Source: Sepioteuthis lessoniana
Taxonomy: Eukaryota; Mollusca; Cephalopoda; Myopsida; Loliginidae
Assembly: GCA_963585895.1 (NCBI GenBank)
Contig: CAUZXS010002440.1
Coordinates: forward strand, 32,501-96,500
Direction: 5' to 3'
Length of the DNA: 64,000 nucleotides
How positions within the stretch are numbered: the first letter of the stretch is position 1; the number at the start of each line of letters is the position of its first letter. Made by a program: the position numbers and the translations under genes. This document shows positions 54,530-64,000 of this stretch, one piece after another. Below the pieces are notes generated by a model, which was given only the letters and a program-made list of their open reading frames with translations, was not told where the DNA came from and searched no databases.

Positions 54530-55290
54530 TTTGGTTTGTTTGGTTTTATGGCATATCAACCTTTGTAGGTTATTTAACGCCAAATCCATTTTTATGTAAA
54601 TAATCTGTTCTATTGAAAATAGTTCAGTTTAGCATAAGTACACAGTTCAATTGTCAAAAACATTTCCATTTCAAACTATTCAAGCAGTTATATGTAATAA
54701 TTCAGTTAAGTGTAAATACAGTTTTAATGTCGAAAAACAGTTCTATTTGAAATAATTCAGTTAAGCATAAGCACGCAGTTTAAGTGTAAGTACGGTTTAA
54801 TTATCAAAAACATTTCTATTTCAAGCTATTCAGTTTACTCAATTCATTTTAGCATAAGTATGCTGTTAGTTCTATTTAACCCATAGATAGGGCCCTATCA
54901 GGTGCTACCACTCCGGGCCAGAGTGGACCAGGGAGCGATGGCAATGAAGGGGTACTATTTGAAATAATTCAGTTAAGCATAAGCACGCAGTTTAAGTGTA
55001 AGTACGGTTTAATTATCAAAAACATTTCTATTTCAAGCTATTCAGTTTACTCAATTCATTTTAGCATAAGTATGCTGTTAGTTCTATTTAACCCATAGAT
55101 AGGGCCCTATCAGGTGCTACCACTCCGGGCCAGAGTGGACCAGGGAGCGATGGCAATGAAGGGGTACTCCGCATTCCCCAAAGCTCCAGCATTGCTGGAA
55201 CCTCACCATCAGATTGTTTAGTGTCATATCCAGGACACTCGTTGGGGGGGGTCTTACTCCTCTGCAGAGGTGCAGTTAGTGTATTCTAAG
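54530..55290 (-). repeat. D element, antisense, with exact 212-bp internal tandem duplication
   Basis: Tail (tatggcatatcaacctttgt) at 54548, internal units, and core (ggtgctaccactccgggcca). Bases 54743-54954 are repeated immediately at 54955-55166 with no difference I can see. The repeated block joins internal units and the first half of the core. The core then finishes with cctcaccatcagattgttta and gtgtattctaag. Confidence 0.9.
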
Positions 55291-55314
55291 TTAATCAGTG
55301 TATAATGGTAATTA

Positions 55315-55605
55315 TTTCTAGTTTATCTAATCAATGGGGTATATTAAAAAGTATGCAAACTGAAACATTAATTTTCTTCAAAATTGTCCCCTTGGCATTC
55401 AATATACTTATTCCATTGAGTTTTTCATTGGCTGAAGTACATCTGAAACTCTTTTGATATGATTTGAAACTGCAACATCATGGTTCATCTAATTTACTCC
55501 ATATTCTCAAATCTTACTATTGAGTTAAATTTTCATTTTAGGAAATAACAATAAGTCACATGGTTTTAGATGCAGTAGGTATGGAGGGTATTACACTTGT
55601 ATTTG
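55315..55605 (-). pseudogene. mariner transposase C-terminal relic
   Basis: The minus strand in shifted frames reads CDYFLFPKMKF-like sequence, RFENMEEIR-like, ISKEFQMYFSQWKTQWNKY and IECQGDNFEEN. This matches the end of mariner transposases (D-F-F-L-F-P-K-L-K, then W-K-x-R-W-x-x-C-I-x-x-x-G-D-Y-F-E). It is a different subfamily from the relic at 12115. A long poly-A (55618-55643) adjoins it. Confidence 0.7.
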
Positions 55606-55615
55606 TTTTTCACAC

Positions 55616-55646
<31 letters not shown>

Positions 55647-56036
55647 TCTCATCAAGAATCAATTAGAATTGGCACTGACTCACACATTTTGTGTGCATCT
55701 TTATCTAAATTCTTAATATCTTAAGTGGAGAATTTACCGGCTACAACATAAGCTAAAACACAATAGCTTTTCTCTAGAAATGAACACTTCCAGTAACCGA
55801 TAATGTATCTGTTAAAAGATATATATGAAAAAAATTCCTTAACTAATGCAGAGAATGATGATGGCTTCAGGGTAAGATATCTGACTGACATAAAGTCAGC
55901 TAGGTTTTGATCCCAGCTCAAAGCATCTCATGTGTCTAGCCACACTGAGGAGTTGTGATGCAACAAAACAGTGTCTGTGGATGACACACACACGCACTAT
56001 ATATATATATATAATATAATATAATAAAATAAAAGA

Positions 56037-56318
56037 GAAGTGCTTGTAGAGTAATGGTTACCATTGTAGAAAATGGACATGGTGACCCAAGTTCAATTCC
56101 TAGACAAGCTTGTTTGCATTTCATATAACACTAATACCCTTGGGAAAGGTATGAATCCCACTATTCTCCTTCCAGCTATGGTAAACAGTATGGCAGACTG
56201 GGTTGTTTAACGTTCTTATGGCAACTAGTTTAGGAGAAGGAAAACTGTATTCAAATCTGTTAAACTCCACTTAAAATTGACCTAGTATCGCATCCTGCTT
56301 ATGTGGAAGGGTTGGATA
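56037..56318 (+). repeat. SINE-A copy
   Basis: A-box region (tagagtaatgg), B box (gttcaattcc), body (gtttgcatttcatataacac) and tail (atcctgcttatgtggaaggg); TA tracts on both sides (55996-56010, 56317-56332). Confidence 0.85.
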
Positions 56319-56457
56319 TATATATATATATATCAATAAGAAGGGTTTATTATAACATTGCATAGAGATACCAGATTGATACAAGTAGATACTGAAAAAT
56401 TCCCAACCTAATCAAGAAAGTAGATGACCTACACTCATAAGAACATAGATGCTATTC

Positions 56458-56722
56458 CACAAGGCATTCATGGTGTAATGAAATCAGGCAATCCAAGTTC
56501 AAATCCTGAATAAAGCTGATTGCTTTTCATTTCACACTTATGTCCTTGGGGAAAGGCATGGATTTCCTCTCTTTTATTAGTAGGCCAGATTGGGCTCTTT
56601 AGCCTAGGCATGGCAACCAATCTAGCAACATGAAAACTGAAAATCAAACCAGCTGTAGTAAGCTTAAAGATTGACATTATTTGTCACATCCTGCTGGTGA
56701 TGAAGAGGTTGGATAAATAAGT
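56458..56722 (+). repeat. SINE-A copy, diverged
   Basis: tcatggtgtaatgaaatcag head, gttcaaatcc B box, ctgattgcttttcatttcac body, gcaaccaatctagcaacatg, tail ending ggttggataaataagtaaag where a SINE-B begins. Confidence 0.8.
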
Positions 56723-56978
56723 AAAGTAAAGTTGGCAACCATAGTCGAGGGCGACCCGAAGGCTCCCTTTTCGACAGCTTGCTACACCAATGTGTAGGGG
56801 AGGGCGCTACTCCTTTCCTGGATGGTTCCACTTTACCCTTGATCCGTACCTTATAATGCTGAGTGTTAAGCAAGGAGGCATCAAGTACCATTTTTAGAGT
56901 CTTTGGCATGACTCGACCTGGGATTGAACCCAGGTCTCCCGGGCCATTGGCGAACACTCTAACCGCTAGGCCAATGTC
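56720..56978 (-). repeat. SINE-B, near-perfect copy
   Basis: aaagttggcaaccatagtcg at the left. At the right the head in antisense has a B-box and T arm (gggattgaacccaggtctcc) and an A box (within taaccgctaggccaatg). It probably preserves the ancestral tRNA-like sequence best in this window. Confidence 0.92.
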
Positions 56979-57254
56979 CGGTTTAGATAAATACATATAC
57001 ACATACATACATTCTATTCTACATATTCATTCGACAGTTTAACAGAATTAGCAAATTATTTCTAAAGTTCCTTTACCCCCTCCCCACACACAAACACAAA
57101 CAACCAAAAAAAATTAATCTTTTTTAATATAATGATTATTTTTTTCTCGGCATCTCCATGAGACAGTGATACAAACGTAAATGAAAGTGAGAGACATTGC
57201 CAATTCCGTGAAAATTCCAGACTTTATTACATCCTTTAAAGACTTAATAACTTT

Positions 57255-58760
57255 TGGTTGATTGTTTAGTCAATTTTATGGCGCGTCAGCTGTCGTAGCA
57301 ATACTGCTGTATGGATGCACTACATGGACACTAACAAAACAGCTGGAGAAGAAGCTAGACAGCAATTACACAAGAATGCTGCGAGCAATCTTGAACAAGT
57401 CCTGGCGGCAACACCCCACAAGACACCAACTATACGGCCACCTGCCTCCTATCATGAAAACTATCCAAGTTAGATGAACCAGACATGCAGGACACTGCTG
57501 GAGAAGCAGGGACGAGCTCATAAGTGATGTACTCCTATGGACCCCCACATATGGCCGGGCAAAAGCAGGACAACCAGCACGAACATACATTCAGTAGCTA
57601 TGTGAGGATACGGGATGTAGCCCTTAAGACCTGCAAGTGGCACGACATGATGATGATGATGGCACTTCAACACTTGCTGAGTTATTTAATGTCAAAGATG
57701 CTCTTTTTCAATTATATAAATCATTTGTAATCAATTATAGCTTCAAGTAACTATTCTTAATACTAATGATTTATACACATTTATATAGTTTCAAGTATTC
57801 CTATCCAATACTAATGATTTATAAACAATTCGATGGTTTCAAGTATTCCTATCTAATACTAACGATTCAAACACAATTCTATGGTTTCAAGTATTCCTAT
57901 CTAATACTAACGATTTAAACACAATTCTATGGTTTCAAGTATTCCTATCTAATACTAACGATTTAAACACAATTCTATGGTTTCAAGTATTCCTATCTAA
58001 TACTAACGATTTAAACACAATTCTATGGTTTCAAGTATTCTTATCAAATACTAATAATTTATACACAAGTCTATGGTTTCAAGTATGTATTCTTATTTAA
58101 TAATAATATTCATTTATTTGAAAACAGTTATAAAGTTTCAAGTATTCCTATTTAATTTGCACACATGGTTTTAAGAAATTACTCCTATCAAATAATAATA
58201 TCCGTTTGTTTGCTCAGGTATATGGTTTCAAGTATTCTTATTTAATACTAATAATTTGCACATTTACATGATTTTAAGAAATGATTCCTATTGAATAAAA
58301 ACAATCATTTGTTTGCACACAGATGTATGGTTTCAAGTATTCTTATCTAATACTAATAATTATATGGCTTTAATCAATTATTTCTGTTTAATGACAGTCA
58401 TTGTTTGCACACAGTTATATGGTTTCAAGTAACTAATAATAATAATCCTTAGTAAACAATTAAAGCACCAAGTAACTATTCTTAATACAAATATTTTACA
58501 GTTATATGGTATCAATTCTACCTCTCTAATACAAATAATTTTCACACAGATCTATTTGATCCATAGATTAGACCCTAATAGGTACTATCACTCCAGGTTA
58601 AAGTAGACCTGGGAGTAATGGCAAAGGATGACTTTACACTTCCCCCAAACTTTAGATCTTGAGCCTCACTACTAGATGCAGTTTAGTTTTAGACCCAAGA
58701 CAGAAAGAGGTGGGTCATACACCTCTACACAGAATGCAGACAGCAGATTATAATCCCTGT
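57255..58760 (-). repeat. D element, antisense, with 48-bp array and nested LINE
   Basis: The tail (tcaattttatggcgcgtca) at 57272 is cut by a LINE, and resumes at 57660 (atggcacttcaacacttgct, agttatttaatgtcaaag). An internal array follows with exact 48-bp period between about 57780 and 58080 (ggtttcaagtattcctatct, aatactaacgatttaaacac). Older units run to 58550, and the core (ctatcactccaggttaaagt) to 58700. Confidence 0.85.
57286..57660 (+). pseudogene. RTE-like LINE, 5'-truncated, nested in D tail
   Basis: Frame AVVAILLYGCTTWTLTKQL to LPPIMKTIQVR is open (57262-57477), then TGA. The remaining ORF end (TRHAGHCWRSRDELISD, LLWTPTYGRAKAG) is readable to about 57640, ending in GATGATGATGATGG. 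Flanks atggcgcgtca and atggcacttca suggest an 11-bp target site with two later changes. Confidence 0.87.
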
Positions 58761-58862
58761 TGAATATTTTTTGATAACCTGATACAATTCAATGTTTCAC
58801 TTGGTACAAAAGTAGAAAATGAGTCAACCTAAAATTCAATTAACATTGAAATTCTTCATCAG

Positions 58863-58865
<3 letters not shown>

Positions 58866-58901
<36 letters not shown>
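58866..58901. repeat. (CA)n microsatellite
   Basis: Perfect ca repeat of about 18 units. Confidence 0.95.
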
Positions 58902-58902
<1 letters not shown>

Positions 58903-59204
58903 TAAAAAAAAAATAGTAATTCCCTTCTTGGTTAAGCCATAAACTTTTCAGCACATTCATAGACTGTGATAGAAACACAAAGGAAAATTATCAACATTGC
59001 CAAACAACTGAAAAATACAAACTCTCCTTCTCTTCTAACACTTTCAAGTACTTAATAACTCTTGACAACATTTTGAGTCACAGGTTATTTTCCTTTCATG
59101 ACAAGTTTAAAAAAAAAAAAAAAAAAAAAATTGTCTATGTGTAGATAAACAGCATATTTTGAAAAATATTTGGGTGTATATAGAAGCATAAACAAGTCAT
59201 ACAG

Positions 59205-59680
59205 CCCAGTTAGCTGGGGCTGTAGAATACACCGTCTGCATCTCGGCAGAAGGAGAAGACCCCCAACCACCAGCCTAACAAGTGTCCTGGATAAGACATT
59301 AAGAAATCCAGAAATTGAGGTTTAGGGAATGCAGAGTACCTCTTCACTGCCATCGCTCCCAGCTCCACTCTGGCCCGGAGTGGTAGTACTTGATAGACCA
59401 GTTTGACATTTAAACTGAGTGCAATCAAATAACATGCTGAATTGAATAGTTAGAAATTGAACTGCATAATGTCTGATGTTTTATTGAATTCTTAGTGATA
59501 TGTAGCAATACTTGGAAGCATTTAACTTTGTTGACTTATGCTAAATTGAGTTGTTAGAAATAGAACTGTTTGATCATATAACAAAAATGAGTTTACAAAT
59601 CATATATTTAATATATATGTAAAAACAGGATTTGGCATTAAATAACCAACAATGGTTGATATACCATAAAACCAAACAAG
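59205..59680 (+). repeat. D element, sense, complete
   Basis: Head (gcccagttagctggggctgt), core (gatgcagagtacctcttcac-like, ctccactctggcccggagtg), three internal units, and tail (ttggcattaaataaccaaca, gttgatataccataaaacc). Confidence 0.85.
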
Positions 59681-59814
59681 TCTGCATGTAAAAACATTTT
59701 TACCTTTTCTTGGGTAGAAAGTGTTTTGTTTTTTTTTCTTAATTGATTATACCTAAGTAAATGGAAAAGACCCATTTTTCTTTTCAAACTTTGCTTTTGT
59801 GACCAGGATAATGA

Positions 59815-60020
59815 AATTTTCAAATTTACCTATTTTCCAGAATATTCCAGGTAGATTCAGTATTGAGTAGTAGATAGAAAATTTTCTTAAAATCACAAAA
59901 CAATTTTGGATTGATTCTTTATTCAACCATTATGAAAATGTACAAATTTACCAATTTTCCAGAACATTCGCGGTAGATTCCATTCTGAGTAGTTGATAAA
60001 GAATTTTCTAGAACTTACAG
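59815..60020. repeat. direct duplication, about 123 bp apart
   Basis: caaatttacctattttccag to gataga aaattttct at 59820-59890 is repeated, diverged, at 59943-60010 (caaatttaccaattttccag). Confidence 0.8.
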
Positions 60021-60147
60021 TTCATTTTCATATAATTTTAGTATAAAATATATGTAAATTTTGATTTATATGTTCTTTTATGTCAATGAAATCTGCCCAT
60101 TTTTTAATTAAGAAAATAGGTTAATCTCTATATTTCATTATCTAGAG

Positions 60148-60356
60148 CAGGGGTGGGCAAACCTTTTGGTAGAGGGCCACATCACTGTATTATGAATCAT
60201 CAAAGGGCCACATCTATTAAAATCAAAAGAATATTACAAGATCATATATGCCTATATGCAAGTATTTATTTTTATTTTTTTAGAGGCTCCTGTGGGCAGC
60301 GAAGAATAGTGCAGCAGTCTGCATGTGGCCCGTGGACCGCAATTTACCCACCCCTG
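60148..60356 (+). mobile_element. hAT-type MITE with perfect TSD
   Basis: A 209-bp element begins caggggtgggcaaacc and ends atttacccacccctg, so the termini are inverted repeats of the hAT pattern (CAGGGGTGGGC). It is bordered by an exact 8-bp target-site duplication, atctagag (60140-60147 and 60357-60364), the TSD length expected of hAT transposases. Subterminal regions pair too (agagggccacat, tgtggccc). No transposase is encoded, so it is non-autonomous. Confidence 0.95.
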
Positions 60357-60514
60357 ATCTAGAGCAGAAAAACAAAATTGGAAAAGTATAATGGCTATTT
60401 TCTATACTTTTACAACATAAGCAATTAAAAAAAATTAGAATATCAAGGAACAAAATTTTTCTTACATATTGCTAGTTTCTTACATGTTAACATAGAATTA
60501 TAATTATCAAAATG

Positions 60515-60762
60515 TATTTACCCAACCCCTCCACCATGAGCAGGATGTGACACAAAGTCAGGTTTTAAGCAGAGTTTTCCTTCTAGTCAGGTTACCATAC
60601 AAAAGCTAAACAATCCAGTCTGTCCTATTATTTATCTATAGCTGGAAGAAGAATATATGCATGTATACTTTTCACAAGGATATCAGCAAGAAGTAAAATG
60701 CAAACAGCCTAATTCAGGATTTTGAACTTGAGTCATTAATTCCAATTTTTTCAGCATACCAT
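60515..60762 (-). repeat. SINE-A copy, diverged
   Basis: tatttacccaacccctccac, tgacacaaagtcaggtttta, ttatctatagctggaagaag, cctaattcaggattttgaac. Confidence 0.8.
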
Positions 60763-60764
60763 TA

Positions 60765-61740
60765 TTATCATAATGAATTGTTATTCCACAGAAAATATTG
60801 TCCCAGAAATTATTTTCTACTAGTCACTTCATGGAGCAGAAGAATGACCTAAAACAGAATGCTTTTTCAGCCCAAGGGAAACCAAGCTAAACAACAGGAA
60901 GGTCGAAGGTCACAATCTTAAAAGGATAAAAAGAAAGAAAAAAAAACAACTAAATTCCCAAGGTAACAATTATAATTTATCAATGAGACATCTGATATTG
61001 TTTGCAATCACAAAAAAAATGTCAAATCAGGGTTAAATGAAGAAATTCACAGAAGGAGAACATCAGTCAAGTGATGATTTTTTTTAGTTACAAATGGAGT
61101 CTGCTTTTAAAGTTAAATTGGCAAACTTATTTTGAAAATCAAAGTTCTGTACAAAATTTTGATTGAAAAATCAATACCAATTTAGTCTGGTCAACCTGAA
61201 ACATAAAAAAAAAACTGACCAACTGACAACTTAAATTTGTGTTTTAATTTTTTTGTTTTATTTTGAAAGCATATAATTTTTATTCTTAAGAAAAAAATTA
61301 TTCAAAAGGAACATGAATTTTTTTTTTAAATTAATTAATAAGATATGTTTTTTTTTTCCTAATTTTTTTTATTTTCTTTTAATTTTTCTAAATAATCTAA
61401 ACTATGTCCATTTCTTAAAATTTTTTTGCTTTTTTTTTTAATAAACTTTTGGATTAGAAAAGAATTTCATTTAAAAGAAAATTAATGTGACTCATTCAAA
61501 TAATTACTTACCAACATTTAACTCAAGTTTTTAAAAGCAATACAACCTAGAAATTAGAATCTAGTTTATTACGTACATTTATAAGTGTTCATATAGCCTC
61601 ATGACTACACAGCTCAACTCTCAACCCATCAGTAGAGCTTCAAATCACTCTAAGTCCTAAGTTGTTAATTCTATATAATTTCATTCATTTCAGCATGACA
61701 CATTCAGGTGAACAGAAACTAATATATATACATATATATA
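60765..61740. other. no recognised feature
   Basis: Long A and T runs (61300-61450). No repeat shared with the rest of the window and no convincing coding frame. I searched this region for the upstream arrestin exon without success. Confidence 0.4.
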
Positions 61741-61744
61741 TTGT

Positions 61745-62985
61745 GGGATTCCTGGGACAACAGCTTTTTGACAAGGTTCATAAACCATATTGTTATATCC
61801 ATAATGATGATGACACTTTCGCTTGTTTTCCTTCATGTAACAAGGCATTAAAATTTTTTTTAATTGTTTGAATAGACTTCATTCTTGTCTGACTTTCACT
61901 ATGGAGAAGGAAAATGACAATATGTTACCCTTTCTTGACATGTTGGTTGAAAAGGGTCCTTCATCCTTTATCAAATAGTGTTTATAGAAAGCCAACTTTC
62001 ACAACCCTATACATTAGTTGAGATTCTTTTGTCCTGAAATCTAGGAAGATTAACCTTGTCAAACATCTTACTCATCAGACACTGATGATTTGTTCTAAAA
62101 GTAGGATTGATACAGAAATTGAAAAGATATCAATGATATCTTCTAAATGTCCAATACATGTGAAGCTACTGTGGATTGGTACTGTTAGCCAGCTATTTGC
62201 TGATAAAAATTCTGGGTTAGTTATGTGCTGTTTTAATTCTATTAAGGTGAGAACCGTCTTCACCCCAAGACCTACCTTTCAGTCTTCCCCAAAAGACATT
62301 TTACTTCTACTGCAAGAAAGTATTATGGATTATAAATCTCAATGTCAGTGTGATGTTTAATGAATAGGTAGGACTATTCAAAGGTTGAAAGTTTGAGTTA
62401 AGCAACACATCCCACGAGATTTATTAAGACAGTGGGAGGTGCCTATGGTGTAATGGTTATCGTTGTAGGAAATGGACACGGCGACATGAGTTCAAATCCT
62501 GGACATAGCACTAATACCCTTGGGAAAGGTATGAATCCAATTATTCTCCCTCCAGCTATGGGTAAATAGTAGAGCAGACCAGGTTCTTCAGCCTTGGTGA
62601 GGCAACTAGTCTAGGAGAAGGAAAACTCTGAATTCAAACCTGTTAAACTCCACTTAAAAATTGACCTTGTGTCATATCCTGCCCGAGCTGAGAGGTTGGG
62701 TAAATATGATTAAGACAGTCCGAAAACATTACATCCAGGTCTCTTAGATACAAGAATTGGCTATCGGTGACCACTCATCTGACCATTATATACGTAGGAC
62801 TAATTATTCGGATGATCATTTCTCTTATACAAGGCTAGGTGCAAGAAACATCTAGCTTTCTAGGAGTCTATAGCTATCATGCTATATTGCCCTACCTTGT
62901 GCAGGCAGAGGAGACATTCTTTGTCTGTTTGGGGAACTTGGTGGGAATCATGGGAGTTGAGGGTTTTTTTTAAATACCCCCCCAC
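61745..62985 (+). pseudogene. Penelope-like element RT and GIY-YIG region, split by SINE-A
   Basis: The plus strand, in shifting frames, reads GQQLFDKVHKPYCYIHNDDD with TFACF (RT catalytic area; YVDD expected, NDDD here), LTFTMEKENDNMLPFLDMLV, DSFCPE, LTHQTLMICSKSRIDTEI and CPIHVKLLWIGTVSQL. It goes on with DYKSQCQCD and, after a stop pair, IGRTIQRLKV (GIY-YIG endonuclease start) and KQHIPRDL. A SINE-A interrupts at 62434-62708. The C-terminal remainder (DHSSDHYIRRTNYSDDHFSY, then LPCAGRGDILCLFGEL-like) follows to about 62985. The 91-codon frame at 62085-62360 is the longest intact piece. Confidence 0.82.
62434..62708 (+). repeat. SINE-A inside the Penelope-like element, with TSD
   Basis: Full head (tggtgtaatgg, gttcaaatcc) with a small deletion after the B box, complete body and tail. 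An 11-bp TSD, attaagacagt, lies at 62423-62433 and 62709-62719. It inserted after the Penelope-like element had reached this site. Confidence 0.95.
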
Positions 62986-63146
62986 ACACTGTTATAGTAA
63001 AATCTAACCTTTTTAAAATGCTTCCAGTGTAATTATTGAAAATATGCCAGACAAAAGGGACCCTATAATTTGTTTTTATCAGTTTAAAACAAAATAAATA
63101 TGATTCCTCTACTTTTTGTAATGATTAAATTTTTATGCACCAGAAA

Positions 63147-63147
<1 letters not shown>

Positions 63148-63200
<53 letters not shown>

Positions 63201-63250
63201 CATACATACACACACACACATACATACATACATACATACATACACACATA
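63148..63250. repeat. TA / CATA / CA compound microsatellite
   Basis: About 45 bp of pure ta, then catacata, cacaca and catacata blocks, leading straight into D internal units. Confidence 0.95.
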
Positions 63251-63600
63251 CGGTTACATAGTTTTAAGTATTCCTATCTAATATAAATAATTTGCAACCA
63301 TTATATGGATCCAAGAAACTGATAATAATCCTTTGTAAACAATTACAGTTTCAATCAAGTATTGTTAAAATAAATAACTTGCACACTGTCTTATGGTTTC
63401 AAGTATTCCTACCTAATATAAATAATTTGTATGCAGTTTTATGGTTTCAAGTAACTAATGATAATAATCCTTTGTAAAATAATTATATCTTCAACTAAAT
63501 ATTCTTAATACAAAGAATTTGCAATGTTAATATGAGTATTCTGATCAAATATCAAAAATTTACATACAATTACATGGTTTCAAATATTTCAAAAGAGAAA
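63250..63600 (-). repeat. D internal-unit array without core
   Basis: Six or seven diverged units (acatagttttaagtattcct, ttatggtttcaagtattcct) with no recognisable core or hairpin. Confidence 0.7.
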
Positions 63601-63894
63601 CTGGGTTACATTGCTAATATAAAAACAGGATAAAAATTTTAGATAGATATAACAATTTTTGTTGGATTATGGTTACATATACACACGCAAATCTCTCTCT
63701 CTCTCTCTCTCTCAACATGAGAATTTTAGTGATATATAGACCGGTGTCTGTGAAAGACAAGAATTAATCAAACAAAACTATAACATTTCTGATCTAAAAC
63801 TTGTTTAACCTGTTAAATAGGAGACCTTATTTATCAATTGAGCCTCATAATTTTGAAAAGAAATAAATTTACCTCATTTTGATACAAGTTGGTC

Positions 63895-64000
63895 AAAAAT
63901 TTGGTTTCAGGCCATTCAGCAGGGGTTTTAGAATAGGTCGAGGGATAGGGGCCCACTACCAACCCCCAAACAAGTGTCCTGATATGACACTAAACTATCA
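63895..64000 (+). repeat. D element head, sense, cut by window end
   Basis: ggccattcagcaggggtttt and caaacaagtgtcctgatatg, gacactaaactatc match the D head and start of the core. Confidence 0.75.

Noticed and set aside
62085..62360. 91-codon plus frame as a host gene
   Set aside because: Its residues (LMICSKSRIDTEI, LLWIGTVSQL, QCQCD) belong to the Penelope-like element.

Overview
This is a non-coding-dominated, AT-rich animal genome segment, probably from an invertebrate. The evidence is one spliced gene with kilobase introns, dense tRNA-derived SINEs, several LINE families, a Penelope-like element, Tc1/mariner and hAT relics, and many TA/CA/CT/GATA-type simple repeats. The mix of SINEs, Penelope-like elements and tata-caca-cata microsatellites reminds me of molluscs, cephalopods in particular. 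That is an impression, not something the sequence proves.

The only convincing host gene is an alpha-arrestin (ARRDC2/3/4-like) on the minus strand, from 39332 down to 9170. Seven internal exons (39260-39332, 27494-27641, 24716-24812, 22719-22859, 16324-16439, 11686-11893, 9170-9315) have consensus or near-consensus splice sites and fully compatible phases. Together they encode about 309 residues: the end of the arrestin N domain, the C domain, and a tail with three PPxY motifs for NEDD4-type ubiquitin ligases. The first exon(s) and the last exon were not found. The first may lie right of the window. The last should lie left of 9170.

Nearly everything else is repeats. Three tRNA-derived SINE families recur (here SINE-A, SINE-B, SINE-C). 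A longer SINE-like family (D) has a conserved core, an internal array of ~50-bp minisatellite units, and a 3' hairpin tail shared with SINE-C. An RTE/BovB-like LINE is present in at least ten fragments with GATGAT tails, and two of these have a 5' inversion flanked by target-site duplications (TSDs). There are also a second LINE fragment (52571-53035), a Penelope-like element split by a SINE-A (61745-62985), three mariner-type transposase relics, a hAT MITE with perfect 8-bp TSD (60148-60356), a Gag-like relic (3940-4254), a ~250-bp near-perfect foldback (37313-37560) and several minisatellites.

Layout: 1-9 kb, D elements, a 25-bp minisatellite and an inverted LINE; 9-28 kb, the 3' six recognised exons embedded in SINEs and LINEs; 28-39 kb, one 11.6-kb intron with D elements, a triplicated CT-rich module, a mariner relic and the foldback; 39-64 kb, upstream of the first recognised exon and wholly repeats, with no further host exon recognised. 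I found no new multi-gene system. The most interesting signals are retrotransposition footprints and the shared 3' hairpin.
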